NCBI GenBank assembly: GCA_012719235.1
Contig: JAAYAR010000019.1
Coordinates: forward strand, 1-53,046
Source: Clostridiales bacterium
GTDB taxonomy: Bacteria; Bacillota; Clostridia; Oscillospirales; Oscillospiraceae
Length of the DNA stretch: 53,046 bases
Reading direction: 5' to 3'
Below the pieces are notes generated by a model that saw nothing but the letters and a program-made list of their open reading frames with translations, was not told the DNA's origin and searched no databases. A program made the position numbers and the translations under genes. Positions within the stretch are counted from its first letter, which is position 1; each line of letters opens with the position of its first letter. Positions 1-7,773 of this stretch are shown in pieces.

Positions 1-26
1 ATCGGAAGCATAAAGGCGAGCTTTTG

Positions 27-55
27 TTGACAGTGTGGCGGCGTTGGGATAATAT
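27..55 (+). promoter_or_regulatory. Sigma-A-type promoter upstream of the oxoamine synthase
   Basis: TTGACA (27-32), a 17-nt spacer and TAATAT (50-55). The -35 is perfect and the -10 is one transposition away from consensus. Transcription would start near 62 and leave a leader of about 150 nt with short GC-rich inverted repeats, for example GAGCCGCGGCTC near 107-118. The promoter implies that the first gene starts its own transcription unit. Read by eye only. Confidence 0.6.
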
Positions 56-214
56 AAGGACAATTGTATCAGCAGGCCGCTTGCCGAGCGGGCTGTCCGT
101 AATGGGAGCCGCGGCTCTAAGCTGCGGCAGAACTCTTTGAAAAACCCGATCCAAAGGGACACCGATTGGCAGTTGAAATATGATCGCGGAGAAAAATGAA
201 AGGGAAGTGCCGTT

Positions 215-1411
215 ATGGATCTGTTCCAGAAATGTTATGATTTTACCAAGGCTGAAGAGTTAAAAGAAATGGGGATCTACCCGTATTTTCATGCGCTTGA
301 GTCCAGGCAGGATATTGAGGTCATGATGGAGGGCAAGCGCAGGATAATGCTCGGTTCCAACAACTATCTCGGGCTGACGGTGAACGAGGAAGTCATTGAA
401 GCGGGCATTCAGACCCTGAGGCAGTACGGCTCCGGCTGCTCCGGCTCGCGATTCCTCAACGGGACGCTAAAACTACATCTGGAGCTTGAATCAGAGCTTG
501 CCAGTTTTTTGAATAAGGAAGCAGTCACTACATTTTCAACCGGTTTCCAATCAAATCTCGGCATCATCAGCGCCCTGGTCGGCCGCGGCGACTACGCTAT
601 CTGCGACCGCGAGAACCACGCCAGTATTTACGACGGCTGCAAGCTCAGTTACGGTAAAATGGTACGGTACCACCACAATGATATGGCGGATCTTGAACGT
701 TTGCTTCAGGGCATCCCCGAAGATGCCGGCAAGCTGATCATAACGGACGGCGTGTTCAGCATGGGCGGAGATATTTGCAAACTTCCCGAGATTGTCGCTC
801 TTGCAGAGAAATATAAGGCCCGCGTCATGGTAGACGATGCCCACGCGTTCGGTGTGATAGGCAACGGAGGCAGAGGAACGGCCGATTATTTCGGTCTTAA
901 CGACAAGGTCGACGTGATCATGGGCACTTTCAGTAAGTCGCTTGCAAGCCTCGGCGGGTTCATGGCGGCTGATTACAAGGTCGTCGAGTATGTGCGCCAC
1001 AATTCCCGCCCGTTCATTTTCTCGGCATCCATAACTCCGGCCAGCTGCGCCTGCGCGCTCGCCGCTCTGCGCTATCTGGCGGCCCATCCCGAGCTTGTCA
1101 AGCGTCTTGAGCAGCTGTCGATATACGTGCGCGAAGGTTTCAAAAAAAGAGGCGTGGCCGTTCGGGAAACGGAGATACCTGCGAACACGCCGATCGTGCC
1201 TATCTTCACCTATTCGCTCGAGCGCACGCTCCGTATAGCAAAGAGGCTCTACGAGGAGGGCGTCTATGTAAATACCGTGCTCACACCGGCCGTTCCGCCA
1301 AACGAGTGCCTTCTGCGTACGAGCTATATGGCCTCGCACAATGAGGCGATACTGGACGAGGCGATGGATATAATAGCCAGAGTTCTCGAGGATATGAAAT
1401 GCGTCGGGTAG
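215..1411 (+). CDS. PLP-dependent alpha-oxoamine synthase (serine palmitoyltransferase / KBL / BioF family)
   Basis: A 398-aa fold-type I PLP enzyme that condenses an amino acid with an acyl-CoA (or acyl-ACP) and releases CO2. The whole family pattern is visible: N-terminal GSNNYLGL (47-54), the cofactor-stacking His of DRENHAS (~135), DDAHAFG (207-213) with the PLP-binding Asp and His, and the Schiff-base lysine in TFSKSLASLGG (K241). The length is normal for the family. An AAAGGGAAG Shine-Dalgarno lies 8 nt before the ATG. The next gene overlaps by 13 nt and encodes an SDR reductase. This oxoamine synthase plus ketone reductase arrangement matches 3-ketosphinganine synthesis and reduction. 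Glycine C-acetyltransferase or 8-amino-7-oxononanoate synthase are alternatives, but no tdh or bio genes adjoin. The family is certain; the substrate is inference. Confidence 0.85.
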   Translation: MDLFQKCYDFTKAEELKEMGIYPYFHALESRQDIEVMMEGKRRIMLGSNNYLGLTVNEEVIEAGIQTLRQYGSGCSGSRFLNGTLKLHLELESELASFLNKEAVTTFSTGFQSNLGIISALVGRGDYAICDRENHASIYDGCKLSYGKMVRYHHNDMADLERLLQGIPEDAGKLIITDGVFSMGGDICKLPEIVALAEKYKARVMVDDAHAFGVIGNGGRGTADYFGLNDKVDVIMGTFSKSLASLGGFMAADYKVVEYVRHNSRPFIFSASITPASCACALAALRYLAAHPELVKRLEQLSIYVREGFKKRGVAVRETEIPANTPIVPIFTYSLERTLRIAKRLYEEGVYVNTVLTPAVPPNECLLRTSYMASHNEAILDEAMDIIARVLEDMKCVG

Positions 1412-2181
1412 CTGTAATTACCGGCGGCAGCAGCGGCATAGGCCTTGCGGCTGCCACCCTTTTCGCACGGAGCGGATACACCGTATACGAGCTCAGCCGC
1501 AGCGGCAAAGGGGAGGGCGGAGTGCATCACCTCTATGCGGACATGCGCGATGGGGAATCGGTAAAAGCGGCCTTCGATCAGATCGTCGAAGCGGAGGGCG
1601 GCATCGACCTTCTGATAAACAACGCGGGCTTCGGGATCACCGGAGCGGTGGAACTGACTGATATCGATGATGTCAGGCGGATGTTCGACGTGGATTTTTA
1701 CGGCGTTATAAGGTGCATCCAGTGCTGCGTACCGCATATGCGCTCGTCGGGCGGGGGGAGAATCATCAATATCAGCTCCCTGGCCGCCATCATGCCGATA
1801 CCGTTCCAGAGTATCTACTCCTGTGCAAAGAGCGCAATCAACGCTCTGACTTTCACCCTGGCAAATGAGCTCAGACCTTTCGGCATCTCCGTCTGCGCGC
1901 TGATGCCGGGCGACGTCCGCACCGGGTTCACATCGGCCAGGGAGAAGTTCGGGGGCGAGATCTACGGGGGCGCCATCGAGCGGTCGGTTGCCGCCATGGA
2001 GCGGGAAGAACAAAACGGAATGGAGCCTTCCTGTATTGCCCGCTGCCTGCTTAAGATCGCAAAAAAGAAAAACGTAGGTCCGCTGTACACGGCAGGCGCG
2101 AAATACAAGCTGTTTGTTTTCCTGCTTCGTTTGCTGCCAAACCGTTTCGTAAACAGGGTTCTCGGGAAGTGGTACAGCTGA
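1399..2181 (+). CDS. Short-chain dehydrogenase/reductase (SDR), possible 3-ketosphinganine-type reductase
   Basis: A 260-aa classical SDR. The Rossmann motif TGGSSGIG is at residues 8-15, NNAG at 74-77, and the catalytic triad is Ser in INISS (~126-127), Tyr140 and Lys144 (YxxxK). An NAD(P)H-dependent ketone/alcohol oxidoreduction is therefore expected. The ATG overlaps the 3' end of the oxoamine synthase by 13 nt, and its GAGG Shine-Dalgarno lies inside that gene, so the two are co-translated and probably act in sequence. The hydrophobic C-terminal stretch (~229-245, KLFVFLLRLLPNRF) is unusual for soluble SDRs and suggests membrane association, as expected for an enzyme acting on a long-chain lipid. 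The substrate is inferred from the neighbour only. Confidence 0.8.
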   Translation: MRRVAVITGGSSGIGLAAATLFARSGYTVYELSRSGKGEGGVHHLYADMRDGESVKAAFDQIVEAEGGIDLLINNAGFGITGAVELTDIDDVRRMFDVDFYGVIRCIQCCVPHMRSSGGGRIINISSLAAIMPIPFQSIYSCAKSAINALTFTLANELRPFGISVCALMPGDVRTGFTSAREKFGGEIYGGAIERSVAAMEREEQNGMEPSCIARCLLKIAKKKNVGPLYTAGAKYKLFVFLLRLLPNRFVNRVLGKWYS

Positions 2182-2206
2182 AGTGGAGAGGGCAGCTCTG
2201 TCTGTT

Positions 2207-2218
2207 ATAAACGTTTAT
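2207..2218. promoter_or_regulatory. 12-bp palindrome overlapping the purL start codon
   Basis: ATAAACGTTTAT is a perfect palindrome whose last two bases are the A and T of the purL ATG. No Shine-Dalgarno lies at normal distance; the nearest, GGAGAGGG, is at about 2185-2192. The core AAACGTTT resembles LacI-family operators, including the centre of the E. coli PurR box, but no regulator is encoded here. Confidence 0.35.
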
Positions 2219-5200
2219 GAAGATATATCGTTGCTTTTCCGAAAAAAAAGAGGGCTTTGATCTCGAAGCCCGGGGATTGTTAAAGGAACTGCGCCAGACT
2301 CTCGGCATAAAGAGCCTTGAATGGCTTAGGGTGTTTTATCGCTATGACGTGGAGGGGATCGATGAGGAGACCTGGAAGAAGGCCTCCGTGACTGTCTTTT
2401 CCGAACCGCCCTGCGACAATTTTTACGAGGAGACCCTGCCCGAATTGGCCGCTTGCGAGATGCTTGCCATCGAAGCGCTGCCGGGCCAGTTTGACCAGAG
2501 GGCGGATTCCTGCGCGCAGTGCATCCAGCTGATCACCTGCGCGGAGCGCCCGACGGTGGCCTGCGCCACTGTCTATGCGCTGGGCGGGAATATCTCGCCC
2601 GAGGAGCGCAGCAGCATTGCGAATTACCTTGTAAACCCTGTCGAGACCAGGGAAGCATCGTTTGAAAAGCCGACAACTCTCAGGGCGGACTATGACAAAC
2701 CTGAAGACGTGGCCGTGCTTGACGGTTTTTGCGCAGGGGGAGAAGACTATGACGACCGGCTCCGCCGCGAGTTCGGGCTGGCGATGGACGACGCTGATCT
2801 TGAATGCCTGCGCGCGTATTTTCGAAGCGAGAAGCGTGAACCGACGGTAACGGAACTTAAGGTAGTCGACACATACTGGTCAGACCACTGCCGCCACACG
2901 ACATTCTCAACTGAACTGACTGTTGAGGCTGTCGACGATCCGGCTGTCCGGGAGGCATACGAGCGGTATCTGGACGCCCGCCGGGAGATCTACGGCGAGG
3001 CTGCGCAGGAAAGGCCCGTCACTTTGATGGATATCGCCACCTGCGGCATGAAGCTTTTGAAGAAACGCGGACAGCTGGGCGGACTTGACGAATCGGAAGA
3101 GATAAACGCATGTTCGGTCAAGGTGAGTATCGAGGAGGACGGGAAACCCGAGGACTGGCTGCTGATGTTCAAAAATGAGACGCACAACCACCCGACGGAG
3201 ATAGAGCCTTTCGGCGGGGCCGCCACCTGCATCGGCGGTGCGATCCGTGACCCCCTCTCGGGCAGAGCGTACGTCTATCAGGCGATGCGCGTCACCGGGG
3301 CGGCAGATCCCAGGCAGAAGCTGTCCGAAACTCTTCCCGGGAAGCTGCCGCAGAGAAAGCTGACGACGAAAGCGGCAAACGGGTTCTCCTCATACGGCAA
3401 CCAGATAGGCCTTGCAACGGGCCTGGTACATGAATTTTATCACCCGAAATATGTCGCAAAGCGTATGGAGGTCGGTGCTGTCGTCGGCGCCGCCCCCGCG
3501 AGGAACGTGGTGAGGAGAAAGCCCTCGCCCGGCGACGTAATAATACTCTTAGGCGGCAGGACAGGGCGCGACGGAATAGGCGGCGCTACCGGCTCGTCCA
3601 AGAAACATACCGAGGGATCGCTTTCCGAGTGCGCGGCAGAGGTCCAGAAGGGCAACGCCCCAGAAGAACGCAAGATGCAGCGGCTCTTCCGGGATCCGGA
3701 GACCGCCGCTATGATCAAGCGGTGCAACGACTTCGGCGCGGGCGGCGTCTGCGTAGCCATCGGGGAACTCGCGGAAGGCGTCAGGATCGATCTGGACAAG
3801 GTACCGAAAAAATACGAGGGTCTCGACGGCACGGAGCTGGCCATCTCGGAATCGCAGGAACGCATGGCCGTCGTGGTCGACAGTGAAGACGCCGAGAGGT
3901 TTATCAGGGCCGCAAACCGCGAGAATCTGGAAGCGACTGCCGTCGCCGTCGTTACGGAAGAGCCGAGGATGGTCATGCTCTGGCGCGGCCGGACGATAGT
4001 CGATATAGCGCGTGATTTTCTTAACACAAACGGCGCGAAAAAACGGGCCCGTGTGCGTGTCGCGGGTATAAGCGAACTTCCGGGCATCACGTTTACGGAC
4101 CTGGAGTCGCTTGTTACAGACCTCTCGTGCTGCTCCCAGGAAGGGCTGGCGCAGCGGTTTGACAGCTCGATCGGCGCAGGCAGCGTGCTGATGCCTTTCG
4201 GGGGCAAATTTCAAAAGACGCCGGAGCAGGCGATGGCAGCGCTGCTGCCTGCCTTCGGGAATACCGAAGACTGCTCCGTGATGGCTTTCGGTTTTGACCC
4301 ATTCCTGTCCGACGCCGACCCGTTCAGGGGCGCTCAGGCGGCCGTCACGGAGTCCGTTGCGAAGATGGTTGCCGCCGGATGCGGCGGCAGCGAGATCTAT
4401 CTGAGTCTGCAGGAGTATTTTGAGCGGCTCGGCGAGAACAGCGAGAGGTGGGGAAAACCGTTTCGCGCGCTCCTCGGAGCATTCTCCGCTCAGCTCGGAC
4501 TGGGTGTCGCAGCCATAGGCGGGAAAGACTCAATGTCGGGGTCTTTTCTTGATCTGGACGTGCCGCCTACATTGATCTCCTTTGCTGTAGCGCACGCCAA
4601 AGCGGGAGATATCCTCTCCTCGGACTTTAAAGGCGGCGGCCACCCCGTATATTTGTTCGACGCCGGCGGGATCGGTGATTTTGAAACGGCAAAGGAGGCC
4701 TGGGGGAAGTTCGCCGAGCAGCATATGAAGAAAAACGTGTTGGCTGCACGGGCACTCGACGGCGGAGGAATTGCCAAAGCCGTGTTCCTGATGGCTTTAG
4801 GCAATCGGATAGGGTTTGAAGCGGCATCCGGAGAGGACTTTTACAGGCCCGCCGGAGGCAGCATAATTGCCGAATGCGCCAATGAGATAGAGGGGATACC
4901 CCCTCTCGGGTATACGGTCGACAGCGGGGAGATAGTGCTCGAGAAAAAGTACGATCTGCAGGAGCTCCAATCGCTCTGGGAGGGAGTCCTGGAAGAGATA
5001 TTCCCGATGCGGACCGCGGAACCCGGCGCAGCGTGTGAGGTCTGCCGGCAAAAAAGAGCGCCCGTCGTCGCAAGATCGCGGGTGGCGAGGCCGAGAGCCG
5101 TGATCCCCGTTTTTCCCGGAACAAACTGCGAGTACGACACGGCGCGGGCTCTGGAGCGTGCCGGAGGCAAGGCGGTCACGGTCGTGGTCAACACGCTCAG

Positions 5201-5885
5201 CGCCCAAAATCTCACCGAGTCCGTACATGCGCTGGCAGAAGCAATAAACAGATCGCAGATGCTGATCTTGCCCGGAGGCTTTTCCGGCGGCGACGAACCT
5301 GAAGGATCGGGAAAGTTCATAGCCTCATTTCTGCGAAACTCGATCCTGACCGACGCCGTACATGAGCTGCTCAAAGTACGCGACGGCCTGATCCTGGGTA
5401 TATGCAACGGCTTTCAGGCGCTTATAAAGCTCGGTCTGATACCCTGGGGCGAGATCCGGGATACGGACTCCGATTCCCCCACACTCACGTTTAACCTTAT
5501 CGGGCGGCACCAGGCCCGCTACGTAAATACCCGCGTATGCGATTTTTCCTCACCCTGGCTGTCAAAGTGCCGCGAGGGAGAAATATACTCTATCCCCGTT
5601 TCCCACGGCGAGGGGCGCTTTGTCGCTTCCGAGAGCGTGCTGAAACGGCTCGTGGAGAACGGGCAGATCGCAACGCAGTACGTGACGTTCGACGGCCGCC
5701 CCTCAATGGATATCAGCGCAAACCCGAACGGCTCCTTATTGGCTGTCGAAGGCCTTATCAGCCCGGACGGCAGGGTGCTCGGCAAGATGGGGCACACGGA
5801 GCGCGCGGGGCGACATGTAGCAAAGAATATACCCGGGAACAAGCACCAGCCGATTTTTGAGGGCGGAACGGCATATTATATGTAA
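2217..5885 (+). CDS. purL: Phosphoribosylformylglycinamidine synthase, single-chain clostridial type
   Basis: A 1222-aa enzyme for step four of de novo purine synthesis: FGAR + glutamine + ATP to FGAM. Order of domains: N-terminal PurS-like region (~1-150), a linker, two AIRS-like synthetase halves (~200-950, including the conserved SDHCRHTTF and KNETHNHPTEIEPFGGA segments) and a C-terminal class I glutamine amidotransferase (~990-1222). The amidotransferase triad is Cys1063 (GICNGFQ), His1193 and Glu1195 (GHTERA). The length fits the fused clostridial form (~1,200-1,260 aa). An in-frame stop at 2208 forces the start to 2217, and the N-terminus aligns with relatives from memory. There is no usable Shine-Dalgarno, and no other pur gene is nearby. 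Confidence 0.96.
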   Translation: MKIYRCFSEKKEGFDLEARGLLKELRQTLGIKSLEWLRVFYRYDVEGIDEETWKKASVTVFSEPPCDNFYEETLPELAACEMLAIEALPGQFDQRADSCAQCIQLITCAERPTVACATVYALGGNISPEERSSIANYLVNPVETREASFEKPTTLRADYDKPEDVAVLDGFCAGGEDYDDRLRREFGLAMDDADLECLRAYFRSEKREPTVTELKVVDTYWSDHCRHTTFSTELTVEAVDDPAVREAYERYLDARREIYGEAAQERPVTLMDIATCGMKLLKKRGQLGGLDESEEINACSVKVSIEEDGKPEDWLLMFKNETHNHPTEIEPFGGAATCIGGAIRDPLSGRAYVYQAMRVTGAADPRQKLSETLPGKLPQRKLTTKAANGFSSYGNQIGLATGLVHEFYHPKYVAKRMEVGAVVGAAPARNVVRRKPSPGDVIILLGGRTGRDGIGGATGSSKKHTEGSLSECAAEVQKGNAPEERKMQRLFRDPETAAMIKRCNDFGAGGVCVAIGELAEGVRIDLDKVPKKYEGLDGTELAISESQERMAVVVDSEDAERFIRAANRENLEATAVAVVTEEPRMVMLWRGRTIVDIARDFLNTNGAKKRARVRVAGISELPGITFTDLESLVTDLSCCSQEGLAQRFDSSIGAGSVLMPFGGKFQKTPEQAMAALLPAFGNTEDCSVMAFGFDPFLSDADPFRGAQAAVTESVAKMVAAGCGGSEIYLSLQEYFERLGENSERWGKPFRALLGAFSAQLGLGVAAIGGKDSMSGSFLDLDVPPTLISFAVAHAKAGDILSSDFKGGGHPVYLFDAGGIGDFETAKEAWGKFAEQHMKKNVLAARALDGGGIAKAVFLMALGNRIGFEAASGEDFYRPAGGSIIAECANEIEGIPPLGYTVDSGEIVLEKKYDLQELQSLWEGVLEEIFPMRTAEPGAACEVCRQKRAPVVARSRVARPRAVIPVFPGTNCEYDTARALERAGGKAVTVVVNTLSAQNLTESVHALAEAINRSQMLILPGGFSGGDEPEGSGKFIASFLRNSILTDAVHELLKVRDGLILGICNGFQALIKLGLIPWGEIRDTDSDSPTLTFNLIGRHQARYVNTRVCDFSSPWLSKCREGEIYSIPVSHGEGRFVASESVLKRLVENGQIATQYVTFDGRPSMDISANPNGSLLAVEGLISPDGRVLGKMGHTERAGRHVAKNIPGNKHQPIFEGGTAYYM

Positions 5886-5905
5886 TTATGAGGGGGAGAA
5901 AAGTA

Positions 5906-6610
5906 ATGAACGAGATGAACTATAATATTCATCAGGTTGCGGAAAACACGTGGGCGATGCAAGAGGGTACGATGGTCTCGTCATATCTTGTTATCGGATC
6001 TGAAACCGCCCTTCTCATAGACGCGGGCGGGATGCTTCCCGAGATGCGGGAGCGGGTCGAGGAACTCACCGGGCTGCCGGTCACGGTGACTCTGACTCAC
6101 GGCCACGGCGACCATATACACTGCCTGAAACAGTTCGAGTCCGCTTGCGTGGATCCGGCCGATATCGAGCTGATCCGCGGGGGCCAGACCGATATCGGAA
6201 AGTGCGTTCTGAAACCTATCGGGCCCGGGCATATTTTCGATCTGGGCGGCAGACAGATCGAGGCGCTCGGACTCCGCGGGCATACACGGGGCGGTCTTGC
6301 TTATCTTGACAGGCAGAACAGGCTCCTGTTTTCCGGGGACACGATAAATCTGGGACCGGTCTTTATGTTCATGCCGGAGAGTGACTTTGACGTATTGATA
6401 GCTGAGCTGAAGAGATATGATGCGATGGATGATTTCGACCTGATCTTCCCTGCGCACAACAAACATCCCATCGGTCCGGAGAAGATAAAGGATATGATCG
6501 CGTGTGCCGAGGCCGTACGTGACGGAAAGATCGAGGGCACCGAGCCGCAAAGGCCGCTGCCGCCGGGTGTAAAAGTCTATATGAAGGGTGACTGCGGTTT
6601 TTTCAGGTAA
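5906..6610 (+). CDS. MBL-fold metallo-hydrolase
   Basis: A 234-aa metallo-beta-lactamase-fold hydrolase. All metal ligands are present: HGHGDH (H65, H67, D69, H70), a later His in LRGHTRGG, Asp in FSGDT, and the C-terminal His in PAHNKHP. An in-frame ATG exists at 5888, but AGGGGGAG at 5891-5898 sits 7 nt before the ATG at 5906, which decides the start. The gene begins 20 nt after purL and ends 14 nt before a membrane-protein gene, so it probably shares their transcript. The closest groups from memory are glyoxalase-II-like and general MBL hydrolases; the substrate cannot be told. Confidence 0.85.
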   Translation: MNEMNYNIHQVAENTWAMQEGTMVSSYLVIGSETALLIDAGGMLPEMRERVEELTGLPVTVTLTHGHGDHIHCLKQFESACVDPADIELIRGGQTDIGKCVLKPIGPGHIFDLGGRQIEALGLRGHTRGGLAYLDRQNRLLFSGDTINLGPVFMFMPESDFDVLIAELKRYDAMDDFDLIFPAHNKHPIGPEKIKDMIACAEAVRDGKIEGTEPQRPLPPGVKVYMKGDCGFFR

Positions 6611-6624
6611 AGGTGGGTTAACAA

Positions 6625-7410
6625 ATGGGGAAAGCGGTTCTTTTTGTCCTCCTTTCGTTTGTTTTCGGAGCAGGAGGGGCATGTCTTAGATATTTCCAAC
6701 TGGCGCAGGCGTTTGAGGCTTCGGGGCTGCAGATCGTCGGGCACCCGATGACCGTCTCTCTTATCGTGCTGAGTTTGTTCTTCGCAGCCCTGATAGCTGC
6801 GCTTATGCTCTGGTTCGGCATGATAAGAACAAAACTGCCGAAGCAGCTTTCCCTTAGGACAAGACCGTTTGATTGCGCCGTAGGCATCATTTCGGCTGCG
6901 GTCCTCGCCGCATCCGGCGTATTTCGCTATCTCGATGCGGGCATTGTCCTCTCTACGCTGGACATATCGCTTATCGCCGCGGCGGCCGTAGGGTTTGTAT
7001 CGATCGTTGTGTCAAGTATCATACACGTGAGGAACGACGCGGGCGCGGGCTACTCGGCAATGATCCCGGTCCTGGTATTTTGCCTCAACCTTGTGACAGC
7101 GTTTAAGGCCTGGGGTTCCGATCCTGTACTTCTCCATTATACGTACAGGATACTGGCGATAGTTTTCGCCGTCCTGGCGTCATATTCTTATGCGGGGGCG
7201 AGCTTCAATTACACGAGACCCGGCCTGGGTATCTTCTCTTCTACAGTAGGGATCTATCTTGCCGCGATCTGTCTGGTCGACGATCTCCCGTGGGCGGACC
7301 GGATCTTTTTCGCGTTCTGTATAGTCTATATGGTCATGGTCGCGGTCACACAGATCCGCTACCTGCAAAGAGCAAAAGAAGAGATAGAAAAAGAACTGAT
7401 GATCGACTGA
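6625..7410 (+). CDS. Polytopic membrane protein of unknown function
   Basis: A 261-aa protein with about eight predicted hydrophobic helices (roughly 3-23, 43-66, 86-103, 108-131, 143-162, 168-190, 198-218, 224-245) and a short charged C-terminal tail ending near KEEIEKELMID. A purine-rich GGTGGG lies upstream of the ATG. It follows the MBL hydrolase by 14 nt and is followed by a terminator-like hairpin. I recognise no family. The two-by-two spacing of helices and lack of conserved charged residues inside them do not point to a known transporter. A role linked to the adjacent hydrolase is possible but unproven. Confidence 0.7.
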   Translation: MGKAVLFVLLSFVFGAGGACLRYFQLAQAFEASGLQIVGHPMTVSLIVLSLFFAALIAALMLWFGMIRTKLPKQLSLRTRPFDCAVGIISAAVLAASGVFRYLDAGIVLSTLDISLIAAAAVGFVSIVVSSIIHVRNDAGAGYSAMIPVLVFCLNLVTAFKAWGSDPVLLHYTYRILAIVFAVLASYSYAGASFNYTRPGLGIFSSTVGIYLAAICLVDDLPWADRIFFAFCIVYMVMVAVTQIRYLQRAKEEIEKELMID

Positions 7411-7418
7411 AAAAGCAG

Positions 7419-7484
7419 GCGGCCTTCTCCTGCCGTCAGGTACCCGGACGGCAGGTGCGCCAGGAGGAAGGTGCCGCATTGTTT
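7419..7484 (+). terminator. Long imperfect hairpin terminator after the membrane-protein gene
   Basis: A perfect 9-bp inner stem CCTGCCGTC/GACGGCAGG (7429-7437 / 7447-7455) is extended by a bulged outer stem (CCTTC/GAAGG, GCGGC/GCCGC) and followed by ATTGTTTT. It begins just after the stop at 7410. Confidence 0.5.
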
Positions 7485-7632
7485 TGGAATACATTTTTAT
7501 AAAAATAGTTAACTTTTAGCAGTTGTTTCGGTTTTGCCGGACAAGGGGGCACTGTATTCAGACAGCGGTTTGCTGTTTGATGGCGCGGGGGGTTGTAATC
7601 AACTGTAACTGTATTTACTGCAGGGCGCAGGA

Positions 7633-7638
7633 TATAAT
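7633..7638 (+). promoter_or_regulatory. -10 element upstream of the VanW-family gene
   Basis: TATAAT at 7633-7638. A start of transcription near 7645 would place the Shine-Dalgarno AAGGCGGAG (7663-7671) about 18 nt into the message, which supports a coding start near 7678 rather than 7774. No good -35 is seen. Confidence 0.45.
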
Positions 7639-7773
7639 AGCCGTGTCCCGAAAATATAAAATAAGGCGGAGATAGATATAGCACAGGGAAGATTTGAGGC
7701 GGGGAAGAAAAAAAAGACCTCGCCCGTTGCTGCCAATGGGGCAAAAGTCGGCGCAAAGAAGAGATCTCAGGGG

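Larger units (their letters stand above)
7411..7677. other. Intergenic region: hairpin, AT palindrome and promoter
   Basis: This 267-bp gap holds the terminator-like hairpin, then the perfect 14-bp AT palindrome ATTTTTATAAAAAT (7493-7506), then a perfect -10 hexamer TATAAT at 7633-7638 with only a poor -35 about 17 nt upstream. No credible gene lies here. Confidence 0.6.
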
